Below, one piece after another: positions 9,751 through 21,104 of a stretch of DNA of 64,000 nt. The notes below the pieces were generated by a model that saw only the letters and a program-made list of their open reading frames with translations, had not been told where the DNA came from and searched no databases. Numbering within the stretch: the stretch's first letter is position 1; each line of letters begins with the position of its first letter. The position numbers were made by a program, and so were the translations under genes. Source of the stretch: Microcebus murinus (Eukaryota > Chordata > Mammalia > Primates > Cheirogaleidae); contig NC_134116.1 in NCBI RefSeq assembly GCF_040939455.1, positions 69,767,900-69,831,899 on the forward strand. The letters run 5' to 3'.

Positions 9751-10195
9751 TGTGTCAGTTTCCTAGGGCTGCCATAGCAAAGTACCACAAGCTGGGTGGT
9801 GTGAAACAACAGGAATTTATTGTCTCACAGTTTCAGAGGCCAGAAGTCCAAAATTAAGGTATGGACAGGACTATGCTCCCTCAAAGGGCTCCAGGGAGGA
9901 ATCCTTTCTCGCCTCTGCCGAGTTTCTGATGGTCACTGGCGCAATCCTTGGCATTCCTTGGCTTGTGGCAACATCACTCCAATCTCTGCCTCTGTCTTCA
10001 TGTGACCTTGCTCTATGTGTGCCTGTGCCCCAATTCCCCTCTTCTTATAGGGACACCAGCTATTGGATTAGGGCTCACTTTAATCAAGTGTGACCTCATC
10101 TTAACTTGATAACATTGGCATAGACCCTATTTCCAAACAAGATCCCATTCACAGGTACCGGGGTTAGGATTTGAACATTCAGCCCACAGTATATA
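9751..10195 (-). mobile_element. MLT1-type LTR (ERVL-MaLR), antisense
   Basis: It reads TGTGTCAGTTTCCTAGGGCT, then AACAACAGGAATTTATTG, GTCTCACAGTTTCAGAGGCC, TAGGGACACCAG, CCTATTTCCAAACAAG and TTCACAGGTACCGGGGTTAG. This is the MLT1 LTR order in reverse complement. It is nearly full length (about 445 bp). Confidence 0.88.
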
Positions 10196-11233
10196 TTGTT
10201 GAGAGCTGTCCCGATTTCATTTGAACTTGGGTTACAAGTAAACTAATTTCTATTTGTTTGTTTGCGTCTGTCTTTAGAACATCTTTTGATGGTCATAGCA
10301 TTATGTTTGTTAGTAGAATACATAAACAACAGAGGAGCTGCAACTAGGTTGCCCCCTCATCTTACCTTTCATAGCTAGGGAGGGTCCCTCACTTGAGGGA
10401 GCAGAGGAATAGTGTCAGACAGTCTGGGAATTTCACAGTGCACTTGACATAGACCCTCTTGAAATCCCCTGGACTAAGATGAAATGTACGGTCTGAGTGG
10501 TATAGGTGGTTGTATTTTTCATGGATTGAACTGCCCTGTCCAAAGGAACTGATTTATAGGTTGATGTCAAATGTGCTGGAGGTGATCTCTATTAGAATTG
10601 GCCCACAAAGTCCCTGAAGGTAGGGACTGTATTTATTCACTGGGAGTCCACACCACAGGGTTCTGCTTTGGACTCCACATGGTTTAGCTTGATGAGAAAT
10701 GCCCATTTGAGCACGTTAAAGGTGTGTGGATGAAACCATGGGGAGCGGAGCCAGTGTGGCTAAGACAGAATGAAGATCCACAAGGATTCTAACACGATGG
10801 GTTGTACTAAGAAGATAAAATTGAGTTGGTATAACAAAAAGTAGTGCTCTAGGGTTTAAAAAAAAATAGGAAGAAGAAAAAGCCTGCCCTACAAGCTTGA
10901 TTAGGAACAATGTAGTATTCACAGTAGCATGTGCAAAAATTACCTTTACTTGACTATAGGCTTAGTGTGAGACGTAACGTGATGAATGCCATTTTTTGGG
11001 TGCATTGTAAGTGTATCGCGTGCCATCCTGGAAAACGTTTCAGCCCCTCCCATTGAAGATAGCATATGTGGACTGAAACAAAAAATTGAAATTAAAAGGT
11101 ATTATTTAACATTCACAAAACTAAGTATAGAAGAAATACAAATCAGCTTTCAAATGATTTTTTTACAAGGTTGTAGCATTTATCCTTCTGAAGTCGCTAG
11201 AGCTCAAAACTACAGTAAGACATTTGCGACACG
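10196..11233. other. Intronic sequence, nothing recognised
   Basis: No gene or clear repeat. A weak L2-tail-like phrase (GAAGGTAGGGACTGTATTTA) occurs near 10616-10635. Confidence 0.4.
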
Positions 11234-11360
11234 ATGTGTGGATGTGTGTGTATGCACATGTACATGCCTGTGCGAGTATGCATGTGTACATGCCCGTGCA
11301 TGTGTGTGCACGTGTACATACCTGTGCGCGTGTGTGCACACACATGTATGTGCACACATG
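11234..11360. repeat. Alternating purine/pyrimidine tract with 26-28-bp internal repeats
   Basis: The stretch is almost wholly TG, CA and CG steps. Within it a longer unit recurs about three times (TGCACATGTACATGCC, TGCATGTGTACATGCC, TGCACGTGTACATACC). Such alternation favours Z-DNA. Open frames rich in Cys-Val-His across it are composition effects. Confidence 0.8.
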
Positions 11361-11674
11361 CCAGTGCTTTGTCTTTGGGGATTACCAATCTAGTTTCTCC
11401 TGGCACTAGACAGACCCGACTGAAGTACAGTGTTCTTCCTGGATATGTGATTCTAGAATGGACATTTCCTCAGTGTCTTTTATAGACTCCCATGGTATTG
11501 GATGCCCATGGTCCACTTGGTAAATGTTTCTAGAAATATTCCATCCTGCCCACTTTCCTGGAACATTTTTCCTAAATGAGATAAGACAGAAGCTGTATCA
11601 GGCACTGTTCACCAGGGGTCCTGATTGCCTTCCCTACCTCTGGGTGACAAGAAAATAAGGCAGAACCTAGAATA

Positions 11675-11855
11675 GTCGAAACAGTATTGGAATCATGTTA
11701 GAAGACGTGGGTCTCATCCGAGCTCTGTGTCTGACTTGCTGTGTGGTCTCTATATTTCCAAGCCTGCTTCCTATTCTGTAAAACACCTTTTTTCCCTGGG
11801 TTGTAATGGACTATAAATGAGATAATAAATGTCAAAGCACATTCAAAACTGTGTT
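11675..11855 (+). mobile_element. MIR SINE
   Basis: MIR order on the + strand: a GTGTCTGACTTGCTGTGTGG core region, a decayed CCTCAGTTTCCTC/CTGTAAAA block (TTCCTATTCTGTAAAACACC), and GATAATAAATGTCAAAGCAC. Confidence 0.65.
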
Positions 11856-11865
11856 CCTTATTACT

Positions 11866-12388
11866 TGGTGAATGATGTTGGTGAATGACACCTCAGCTGA
11901 ACTATACCTCCTAGTGAATTGCAGCTGGACTCAGCCACACAGAGTCATTTGCAGGACTTAATTGGAGTCAGATGACACCAAGATTTGCTTTTTGGTGTTC
12001 TTTACAACCAGAAAGTGATTACTGTTGCTTTCTTCCACTCTTAATTTTTGTTCCTATGGTGGAGGTGAGAGAGAACTAAGGGTCCTTTGAAGATAGCCAC
12101 TCTTCTCTGGAGGGAATCTCTGGGAGATTAAATGAAACCACATTTAGAAGAACTAGTCAGACTTCCAAAAATGGCAGCGTTCAGGCATCTCATCCCTTGG
12201 GAAACATCTCCCTCTCTCTGTGTCTATTTTGATTTGGGTCAGAGGGATCTCTGATGGCCCTCCTGCTCTGTCCTGAGGCTGGTGATGCTAGGAAACCAGA
12301 AGTCACTGGGAATAACAGAAGATATTTGGAGTCAGGACAAAGACCAGGCTTCCTCACAAAGTGGTTTTTGAGCCACTGCTAACAAAGC
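11866..12388. other. Intronic sequence, nothing recognised
   Basis: No repeat or gene recognised. A GAGAGAGAACTAAGG purine run near 12067 is the only compositional feature. Confidence 0.4.
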
Positions 12389-12471
12389 TCATTCATTCTT
12401 TTACTCATCCAGTCATTTATTTAATAAGCTAAGCTAATGTCCTATGTACCAGGCAGTGTGTTAATCACAAC
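12389..12471 (-). mobile_element. L2 3' end, antisense
   Basis: CTCATTCATTC, then CATTTATTTAATAAGC, then TATGTACCAGGCAGTGTG resembles a reversed L2 terminus. Confidence 0.5.
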
Positions 12472-12591
12472 TAACTGTAGATAGTAACATTTACATAAAA
12501 TATGACCCTTCTGTATTGACTTTTAATCAAATAACTGTAGCTAGTAACACTTACATAAAATATGACCCTTCTCTATAGACTTTTAGTATTA
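12472..12591. repeat. 60-bp tandem duplication, two copies
   Basis: Copy 1 is 12472-12531 and copy 2 is 12532-12591. Both contain TAACTGTAGnTAGTAACAnT and TACATAAAATATGACCCTTC. Only a handful of substitutions separate them, all in otherwise unique sequence. Confidence 0.9.
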
Positions 12592-13799
12592 CTTATGTCT
12601 AAAGATGTCAGAGGATCTTAGGATCAAGGTTCTGAACCTTGACCCAGAATATTAAATATTGCTAATTGTTCTAGTGGATTTTATCTCTTAGGAAAAATAT
12701 TGTGGTAAAATGACTAATGGTTCATAATAGACTGACAGTTCTTTATAGATTTTAAGTTTTAATTGGATGAAAAGGCCAGTTTACGTTGTATCTGTAGGCA
12801 GATTTCTTTGAGATTCATGGTGCTTGTTGGTGCTGGAATATATTATTGTTTCAAAAGTTGTTAATTCTAGGAATATACGGTTCTTATTTTAAAGAAATAT
12901 AGCTATACTGTTGAATAACTGGAAGTTTTTTGTGTGACATTTCATTGTCTAATTAAAGAAGGATATAAAATCTGGTACGATCATTCTTGATTGCATCGAT
13001 TTGTAGAGTTCAGACTGATGTTTGAAATAGGGGGCTTAGGGTTTTTGTTTTGCATTTTGAGTAGAGAGACATTGGCTAAGGTGCTCTGCTCTTGTCAGCA
13101 AGTTCCCGTTTGACTCGTAGCAGTGGAAAGGCTGCAGGGGGTTCTGGAGACTTCCTGGATCACAGCTATTTTTTAACTCATGCATAAATATTCAGTGTTC
13201 CAGAACATAGCGATATTTCAAATTTAATCAACTGCAAAGCTATATGGATACATATAGAATATTGTACTTTGGAAAAAGAATCCAACTCAAGCACAGATTA
13301 GTTCTTTTGCAACAAATAGATCACTTCCTACTTAGGAAATTGAGGCATTCACTGTATAACACATGCAGTCTGTACGTTTTCTCGTTAGGCCCTCACGGGC
13401 TTCTCTCTGTTGTATTTAGTAGCAGTGACACATGAATTGTGGGTGTGGAAAACCCTACAAAATGTGGCATTGAATGTGAATCCTGGACACTAAGAGTCTT
13501 GGAGGTCGTCATCCAGCCTCCCCCTCAATGCAGAACCCCCCCACCGCACCCCCCGCACCCCGACGGGCATTCATCCCCAGCAAGAGCCCTCTGTTGGCGA
13601 CAGCTTACAACATCATAAAAAGGCCAATTCCACTGTCCTCTAGCGCTGATTTTTAACAAGTTCTTTCTTGTACTGAACCCAAATTAATCTCTCTCCAGCT
13701 TTTACACAGCAGTCCTAATTCTGGCCTCCCGAGTGGTAAATGCCACCCCGCTGCCTTCCTACCCCCTCCCCCAGGATGATCAAGGTCGCTCACTCTAAA
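12592..13799. other. Unique intron with a C-rich patch
   Basis: No repeat recognised. A C-rich patch with two runs of six or more C lies at about 13530-13565. Confidence 0.45.
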
Positions 13800-14200
13800 C
13801 TATTTCATTTTCCTTTCCTCCCAGACTAAAATGCCCCTGTATCTTCCCTCATCCTCTCCCCTGCTTCCATTGTCTTTCAAAGGAGCAGAGTCTCTCTTCC
13901 TTCCTAAAACCGATGACAGTGCTCTTGACTTTGTCTCCTCTTTGTGGCCTCGCCTTATCAGTGTCCCTGTCCCGTTGTTCTTGTGGATTTGCTGTTTCAC
14001 TGTCTCTTCACCAACTCCTTCTCCTCAGCCCATAGCCAGGCCTAAATTCCTCCTGTCCTAAAAGGGCCTTTTGTCATTTATGTCATCTCATCAAACTGTG
14101 GTGCCTTTCTTTTTCTGCTTAACTGTTAAAAAAATAACAATAATAAATTACTGTCCTTGAAGCCTCCACTTCCTCCTCCTGACTCACTTTCTATAATTTT
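13800..14200 (+). mobile_element. Possible L2-like pyrimidine-rich LINE remnant
   Basis: CT-rich text with phrases such as TGCCTTTCTTTTTCTGC and CTTCACCAACTCC is reminiscent of L2 ORF2-derived remnants. The identification is weak. Open frames across it have no domain. Confidence 0.3.
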
Positions 14201-15187
14201 GGGTAACATGGGGCACACAAGAATTATGGGGTTTTATTTTATTTTACTTTTTTAATTGCCTTCTATATAGTCCTCTTAGATCTATACAGTGGTAGAAGTT
14301 CCTCTTTTGCCACTGGATGGCACCTCGACAATCCTGATCCGCCTGGTTTCTCCTGAGAGAGTAAGAAGTGTTCTGGAGTCTTCTAGCTACAAATTACTAT
14401 CTCAATTACAAAGTTAAAATGTCCAGCCACATGGTAGCCAATCACAATTGGAGCTCTTCTTCCACACCTATCCAGGGCCCAGTGTCACCAGTCCCCTTGC
14501 CTGAAGGACAAGACAAGGGAAAGGATGATGCCTTTACTCTATTCACTCTCCTCCTCCCTGCCATTCTGACCCCTCCAGGATTGGCATGTGGGGGCCAGGG
14601 GTGGCGCCGCTGATGAGAAAGAGGGGTGGAAAAGTCCATACTTGCCTGTTCTGTTGTAAGTTGGCTTGAAAACTCTCTGGCCAGCAATTGTTATTTAAAG
14701 CCAACTTCTCTTATGGGTGTTTTCACAGGCTCTTCAGGGACTGTCACTGAGAACACTCCACTCTTTGTGGATGTGGTCTGGTGTGGTCTGTTCACTTGCT
14801 TCCAGTTTGGCTGTGCCTCTCTCAGTCCTTGTTTCCTAAAGCTCTCCCTGCTGGCCTCAGATGATCCTCTTGGGCAGAATTTAAATCAGCTCCAGGCCAG
14901 CTTGCTCCCTCCGATCCATCAGAACACGCATGTATCCTTCACCCCCAACCACGGGCCACCAGTGCAACCTGGCTTCCTTTCGTCTGCTGCCAAAGGTTCT
15001 CAGATGAAAGCCAAACATGTAAACACTGGTCTGCTATTTCTGCCATTTCCCTCTGTCCCCAGAGGATACTGACCGGCGCTTACAGTCTGCCAGTGAAGCC
15101 CCTACTAGGATGACGGGAAGCATCTCTTCTCTTTTAGAATGATGGAATTTGTAGCTCAGCTCTCTCTAAAGAAGTCTTTTTCATAGA
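14201..15187. other. Intronic sequence, no firm repeat call
   Basis: Mixed composition. The 14700-15070 section keeps an open frame of 148 codons with no recognisable domain and looks like old LINE or unique sequence. Confidence 0.35.
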
Positions 15188-15490
<303 letters not shown>

Positions 15491-15544
15491 TAATAACGTA
15501 AGCCTTTTTATATCCTCAAAGTGGGTAGGTAAGGCCTGTAACTG

Positions 15545-16065
15545 TTTATATCTGCTTTGAACTTTCTGGAAGGTGATCCGTCTCATAGCTCATTTTGGTA
15601 TCGGATACACATCTCCTTGGAGTCTGGGTGCAACTTTGATTTTGAATCCTATTACGTTTACAACTGGCTTCTATGCCTACCATATGTGATAGTTCCTCTA
15701 AGCAAGGATAACCTCCAAATCACTACCTCCAATGTTCTCTCTGCTTTCCTTCTTTATCCTCCTTGACTACTTTGTGCCATTGTACATTTTTGATCATTCT
15801 CTCATTGAAATTTACTCCCTTTGGCCTTCAGGATGTCCTGCTGTCACTGTCTTCTGCCTGCCCCTTTGACTGCTCCTGAGCCTCTTTCAGGTTTGCTCTC
15901 CTGCCATGTATCCCTTAATAATTGTTCCCAAGGATTCATTCCTCAGTCCTTTTTCTACTTAATTGCTCTGTGTTCCTAGCCACGTTCATCATCTCTAACG
16001 GCTTCAGCAGCGATGGTTCTGGTAGACAGTGACGGTGACAAATGGTGACCAGATGGCTTGCAGTA
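15545..16065 (+). mobile_element. L2 LINE remnant
   Basis: Pyrimidine-rich text with L2-type phrases including CTGTCTTCTGCCTGCCCC and GATTCATTCCTCAGTCC followed by TTTTTCTAC, in the order of the L2 ORF2 region. Diverged and without an intact frame. Confidence 0.5.
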
Positions 16066-16084
16066 CGCACAGCCTTTGAAGTCC

Positions 16085-16215
16085 GTATAATTTTCCCAAA
16101 TTTACAATTAAGGAAATTAAGGCTTAGGGATGGTAAAAAATTTGTTCAAAGCCACACAGCTAGTATTGAAAGCAGAGTTCAAGCCCAAGTTTGTCTGTGT
16201 TCGACAACATAGTCT
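16085..16215 (-). mobile_element. MIR SINE, antisense
   Basis: AATTAAGGAAATTAAGGCTT, TTTGTTCAAAGCCACACAGC, TAGTATTGAAAGCAGAGTTC and AAGCCCAAG follow the reversed MIR core closely. Confidence 0.75.
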
Positions 16216-16259
16216 TAACCTCTAAATGGACCTCCTCTGAAATCCACACCTCTAACCCT

Positions 16260-17035
16260 GACTCCTCTCGTGAGCTCCAGAGCCATGTTTCCGGCCTTCT
16301 GTTATGAACCCCCTGTGACGGTTCCACAGCCACCCAAAACTCAGCACTCACTGCTGAACTCATCATCTCCTCGGTCAGCTTTATTCCTCCTCTGGGGTTT
16401 CCTGTGTTGGTTTGTGGCATCAGCATTCTCCTTAACACAAAACAAGGAGTCGGCTTTTACTCCTTGTCTCCTTCACACCCCATAGCCAGCGTTTGTCCCC
16501 TGGCTTTCTGGTGCCACTGCCATTATCTTAGGTCATTATCATCATCTGCTTGGACTCTTCTAGAGATGCTTTAACTTGCTTTCGTAGTTCCAGTCTTCCC
16601 ACACCCTGATTGAACACAGATTGAGTCTCCTGAGTTCACTCACACGGCCCACCGCCGCCCACGGGCTCCTTGGTGTGCCATCTCGGGCAGTCGTAATGAG
16701 ACTCTGTTGTGTCTTTCCGGCTGCTATCGTTGCTTTGTTCCTCCTCTGCACTCCAGCCACTGTTTTATTGTTTGGTCTCCCCAAAGCCATTTATTTCCAA
16801 TATCTCCACCTTCACTCATACTATCTGGCCAACACATAACACCCCTTCTTCCTCTTCCCCTTCCCAGCCCACCAAACTCCTCCTTGTCCTTTGAGGATCC
16901 ATCTGAAAGCTGTCGTCTTTGTAAAGCCCTCCCCCTTCTACCTGGTTTCAGTCCACTTCTGATTTCTCATTCCTTTTCCAGCTCTTTGCTCTTTTCTGTA
17001 TTGTAACATTTTATTAATTCTGCCTTGGGTTATGA
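16260..17035 (+). mobile_element. L2 LINE, near its 3' end
   Basis: Phrases match the L2 3' portion in order: CTCCTCTGCACTCCAGCCAC, then CTCCTTGTCCTTTGAGGATC, TGTAAAGCCCTCCCCCTTCT, and a weak tail near 16985-17030. Open frames of 70-100 codons are shadows. Confidence 0.5.
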
Positions 17036-17165
17036 GTTTTCCTAAAAAATGCATATTGTTTATGAATATTTATCACATTTAATTCTCAGGAAACCTCTGC
17101 AGTGTTGCGTTACAGAGAAAAAAAAAACCTGGTTAAGAGAAGTTAAAAAACTGTCTACGGTCAAC

Positions 17166-18008
17166 CGTAATAGTCAGGGTTCTCAGAGAAACAGAACCGA
17201 TTTTTCACATATGTATGTGTATGTAATATACACACAAACAACATATATACATATGTATGGAGAGATGCTGATTTATTGTAAGGAATTGGCTCACGTGATT
17301 ATGGAGGCTGAGAAGTCCCACAGTTGCTGTCTGTAAGCTGGAGACCCAGGAAATCCAGACTGAGTCTACAAGCCTGAGAACCAGCCTGATGGTGTAAATC
17401 CAAGTCCAAGGGCAGAAGGAAATGAGATGAGATGTCCCGGCTCAAACAGTGGGGCAAAAAAACAAAGGGAATGAATTTATCTTTCCATTGCCTTTTGTTC
17501 TATTTAGGCCCCTGTGGGTTAGACCATGCCCACCCACAATGGGGAGGGCAGTTGGCTTTATTAAGTCCACCAATTCTAATGCAAAATCTCATTTAGAAAC
17601 ACCCTCACATAGCACTCTGGGAAGGGTTGCTTGAGCTCAGGAGTTTGAGACTAGCCTAAGCAAGAGTGAGACCCCATGTATACCAAAAAGAAAGGGGAAA
17701 AAAAAAAAAAACCCAACCAGGTGTTGCAACATGTACCTGTAGTCCCAGCTACCTGGGAGGCTGAGACAGAAGGATTGCTTAGAGCCCAGGAGCTGGAGGT
17801 TGCTGTGAGCTACAGCCAATGCACTCCAGCCTGGGCAACAGAGTGAGACTCTGTCTCAACAAAAAGAAACAAGGCAACAGAGCACCCCTCCCCACAAACC
17901 CCCTTCATAAAAAACAAAAAGAAACACCCTCAGAGGTACACCCAGAAATAACATCTAATCTGGACACCCTGTGGCCCAGTCAAGTGGCACACAAAATCCA
18001 TTATCACA
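17166..18008 (-). mobile_element. MLT2-type ERVL LTR, antisense, split by an Alu
   Basis: Left part (17166-17607): TAGTCAGGGTTCTCAGAGAA, ATTTATTGTAAGGAATTGGC, TGGAGACCCAGGAAATCCAG and GCCCACCCACAATGGGGAGG. Right part (17920-18008): AAACACCCTCAGAGGTACAC, CTGGACACCCTGTGGCCCAG and AAGTGGCACACAAAATCC. The order is the reverse of MLT2/ERVL LTRs as I recall them. A TATG/CATA-rich stretch lies at 17208-17255. Confidence 0.75.
17608..17919 (+). mobile_element. Alu SINE inserted into the MLT2-type LTR
   Basis: It is 5'-truncated (begins at AGCACTCTGGGAAGG) with an A-rich middle linker at 17698-17712 and a long A-rich tail. The 13-bp target duplication AGAAACACCCTCA lies at 17595-17607 and 17920-17932. 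Both copies belong to the host LTR, which fixes the insertion point exactly. Confidence 0.95.
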
Positions 18009-18067
18009 GTCTCATGCAGCAGGTAACAGAGTTGGGGTGAAAACCAAGGATCCTGGACTCTGCATTC

Positions 18068-18180
18068 TATCTTCCTTAATTGTAGGTGCCGTGAGGTTGG
18101 GCCTGTGTGTTGTTAATCTCTGTATCCCACAGTACCTGCCGGGGTGCTCTGAGTGTAGTACAGGCCCAGGAAATATTAGC
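18068..18180 (+). mobile_element. L2 3' end
   Basis: TAGGTGCCGTGAGGTTGGGC, then TAATCTCTGTATCCCACAGT, ACCTGCCGGGGTGCTC and GGAAATATTAGCTGACTCAA follow the L2 terminus (GTGAGCTCC...CTGTATCCCCAGCACCT...). Confidence 0.55.
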
Positions 18181-18978
18181 TGACTCAACGGAAGCAGAAT
18201 CTACTCCACTTGTCAACCAACCCTTCAGGTGCTTGAGGCCTGGAGCCTGGTACTTCCCAGAAGCTGGTGTTTCCAGGTAAAGTTCCTTCACCTATTTTTT
18301 TAAGCCCACACTGTAATCCTGGCTACGATTCTTGGGTTACTTCTCCCAGTATCCAGTAGCGAACATTGGCCAGCAATATCCTCCTTACAGTGCTACCCAG
18401 AACTGAACACAGTACTCCTTGGTGGCTTCAAAGAGCATCAAGAAAACAAACTTACTTGAGCAAGTGCAGCCTACGAGTGATCACAATTTCCTTTAGCAGT
18501 TGCCAAGCAATGCAGCCTCATGCTTAGCTTCTGGCCAGCCAAACTCTCCGGGGCTTTCTGAGGTGATGTCAAGCCAGGTTATACTTATTTAATTGCATAT
18601 TTAAGCCTCCATCCAATGCTTTAATTATATTCATGCCAGATAGCATCTTATTCATTTTAGTCATTAATTCTGGACATTTAAGAGTCTTAAGCATCCAAAT
18701 TCTGCCTGAGGATTAACAACAGTGGAGGAGAGAGTTGAGATAAGGTCTGTCTAATTTCCAGGCCTTTACTCTTCCCAAATAAGTTATGCTGCCAGGGCCC
18801 TGTCTAGCCCCAAACCAACAGCATAGCTGCCTAAAAGCCCTGAGACTACATGGAAAGGGAGTGAAAAGCTATGATAACATGCCTGTATGTTTCCTTGTGA
18901 GCAGCAGGGGTAGGGTTGCCTCAGGCTCAGTGTTCAGCTCTGTCTGGGTCATTCTCTCTCTGCATTGGGGTAATGAAC
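18181..18978. other. Intronic sequence, nothing recognised
   Basis: No repeat or gene identified. The 18590-18700 part is AT-rich and looks like unique sequence. Confidence 0.4.
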
Positions 18979-19340
18979 TGTTAAAAGATAAACTTAGGCA
19001 CATTAAAATTTTAAAGAGTTTATTTAAGCAGGCAGTAATTCATGCATCGGGCAGCACCAAACAAAGCTATTTGGCCTCCAACAAAAGGGCGTGAGAAGCA
19101 GGGCTTTATAAGCCTTCTTGAAGCAGAGGAAAGAAAATATTTGATTGGTTAAAGGAATCAGTAGTCTTATTTGGGTCATTTCAGTGGAAGGTGCCTAGTT
19201 AGAGATTAGTTGGCAGTGTCTGATTGGTTAAGTTTCAGTTGACCTCTTACACTGAGTTGGGTTTCTGTTTGCTTACTTAGGAACCCACGGTGCTGGAGCC
19301 ATCTCAGACTGATGGATTCCCAATTAACTTTTTTTTAACA
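18979..19340 (-). mobile_element. ERV LTR, antisense, TGTTAAAA...TTTTAACA ends
   Basis: The 362-bp segment starts TGTTAAAA and ends TTTTAACA, a perfect 8-bp terminal inverted repeat of the TG...CA type. On the minus strand AATAAA lies about 40 bp from one end (TTTATT at 19019 on +), as in an R region. Two CCAAT boxes (ATTGG on + near 19144 and 19223) lie further upstream on that strand. No flanking duplication is obvious and the family is not identified. Confidence 0.6.
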
Positions 19341-20036
19341 AGTCCGACAGGGGAAGACGACAGATTTTTTTTGTCCCTGCACTGACCCACACGTTCCCCT
19401 GAGTTCAGGAGGGTACTTTCGGGCTTTTCTTCTAATGTGGGTCCACAGGCCGTAGGAACTTGTGTTTTTGTTTCTGTTTGAAATCTGCCAACTTATTTCC
19501 CCATGCTAGACAGTGATTTAAGAGCCTACTACGTGTTGAGCATTCTTCAGGTTTCAACAAAAGAAATTCTGGAAAATTAATTATCCAGGAAAGCAGATAA
19601 AGTGAAAATCCCTGTAGGAAATACCAGATGTGAAGGCAGTTTTAAAATCCAGTTTTGAATTTGGATAATTTGATATGCGCGTGGATATAGGCTGTCTTTA
19701 TAGATTTTCATTATTGTAAGTGTTCTGTATAACTAAAATATAATAGGATATTGATATTCTATGACTCTTTACCACCTGAAGCTAGATTTTCTCTCTTAAC
19801 AGCTCTGGAAAATAAACAAATGGATAAGATTTTAGTGAAAACAGTTTTTGTGTGTGACATCTTCATGTTTCCATAGGCAGAATCGCTGTGAAGTCATGAG
19901 TCCCACTTTTCTTGGAGACCTGAACAGATATGAAGAAGAGTTTCTCTAAATTCACATAAATCCTAGTCAAACAATTAGAGAACAAAGCCAAAAGAAACAA
20001 TAGCCCTGTCAAGAAATGCCAGCAATTGGACTAGTG
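19341..20036. other. Intronic sequence, nothing recognised
   Basis: No clear repeat. A T-run precedes GTCCCTGCACTGACC near 19363-19385. Confidence 0.4.
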
Positions 20037-20115
20037 CAATGGTCTCTAAGCTTTTTGGCACCAGGGACCAGTTTCATGGAAGACAGTTTTTCCATTGACT
20101 AGGGATGGGGGTGGG
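20037..20115 (+). mobile_element. hAT-Charlie (MER1-like) fragment
   Basis: CAATGGTCTCTAAGC, CTTTTTGGCACCAGGGACCA, GTTTCATGGAAGACAGTTTT and TCCATTGAC match the 5' end of the same family seen inverted at 3604-3827. The other end is missing. Confidence 0.75.
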
Positions 20116-20139
20116 AAGGTCATGTGGGTGGGTTAGTGG

Positions 20140-20490
20140 GGAGCTCAGGCATATAACAGTGAACCCACAGAGAGCTTACATCCTATCAGTGGACCATATT
20201 TATTAATCATGTGCAAAATCATAAGCAAATTACCTAGTGTATCAGAAGGTAAGTGCTATGAAGAGTGAAATAGGGAAGGGAGACAGGGAGTGTGTGTAGC
20301 TGGGATGGGGGGAGGATGCAGGAGAGAACCTCCAATAAGGAGGTGACATTTAAGCCAAAGACTTGGGGCGATGGAGCCATCTACGAAGATCCCAGAGCAA
20401 GAATGCTCCAGGTCAGAAGAAGCAGTCAGTGCAAAGGTCCTGAGGTAGGAGGGTGCCTGACGTGTCCCCACGCAGAACTCCGTCGTGGCG
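20140..20490 (-). mobile_element. L2 LINE, antisense
   Basis: Reverse L2 phrases in order: AGAGAGCTTACATCCTATCA, GTAAGTGCTATGAAGAGTG, AGGAGGTGACATTTAAGCC, AGAGCAAGAATGCTCCAGGT and AGTGCAAAGGTCCTGAGGT. Confidence 0.7.
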
Positions 20491-20762
20491 GGCAGGGTGC
20501 AGTGCTGCAATGCAATTTCAACACTGACTGCCTGGAGTCAGTGCAGACCGCACAGGTTAGGGGCACTGTTGCCAACAAGGCTGCCCTCACTTTAGGACCC
20601 ACCATAGACACTCCTGTCACTTGGACCTTCCAAGGGTTTAGAAGCTCCCTGCTTCTCCCAGGAAGAAGACCAGACATTTTTTACTACACAGCATGAGCTC
20701 TGTCAAGATCTGGGGAAAACATCTATGCTAATTCTATAACGACAATGATGCCAAACACTTTT

Positions 20763-21092
20763 TTTTTTTTTTTTTTTTTGAGACAGAGTCTCGCTTTGTT
20801 GCCCAGGCTAGAGTGAGTGCCGTGGCGTCCTAGCTCACAGCAACCTCAAACTCCTGGGCTCGAGTGATCCTTCTGCCTCAGCCTCCCGGGTAGCTGGGAC
20901 TACAGGCATGCGCCACCATGCCTGGCTAATTTTTTATATATATATCAGTTGGCCAATTAATTTCTTTCTATTTATAGTAGAGACGGGGTCTCGCTCTTGC
21001 TCAGGCTGGTTTTGAACTCCTGACCTTGAGCAATCCGCCCGCCTCGGCCTCCCAAGAGCTAGGATTACAGGCGTGAGCCACAGCGCCCGGCC
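20763..21092 (-). mobile_element. Strepsirrhine-type Alu SINE, antisense, young-looking
   Basis: A long T-run precedes AGACAGAGTCTCGCTTTGTT. The target duplication CCAAACACTTTT at 20751-20762 and 21093-21104 is perfect. The middle contains TTGGCCAATTAATTTC, TTTCTATTTATAGTAGAGAC and GACCTTGAGCAATCCGCCC, which I associate with lemur Alu subfamilies rather than monkey or ape ones. Many CpGs are intact. This is the best single clue to the organism. Confidence 0.96.
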
Positions 21093-21104
21093 CCAAACAC
21101 TTTT

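Noticed and set aside
11163..11409. Overlapping open frames on both strands rich in Cys, His and Val
   Set aside because: Composition effect of the alternating purine/pyrimidine tract. All frames are open because the tract contains few stop codons.
14626..15072. 148-codon plus-strand open frame
   Set aside because: No domain. The composition resembles old LINE-derived or unique intron sequence and there is no start context.
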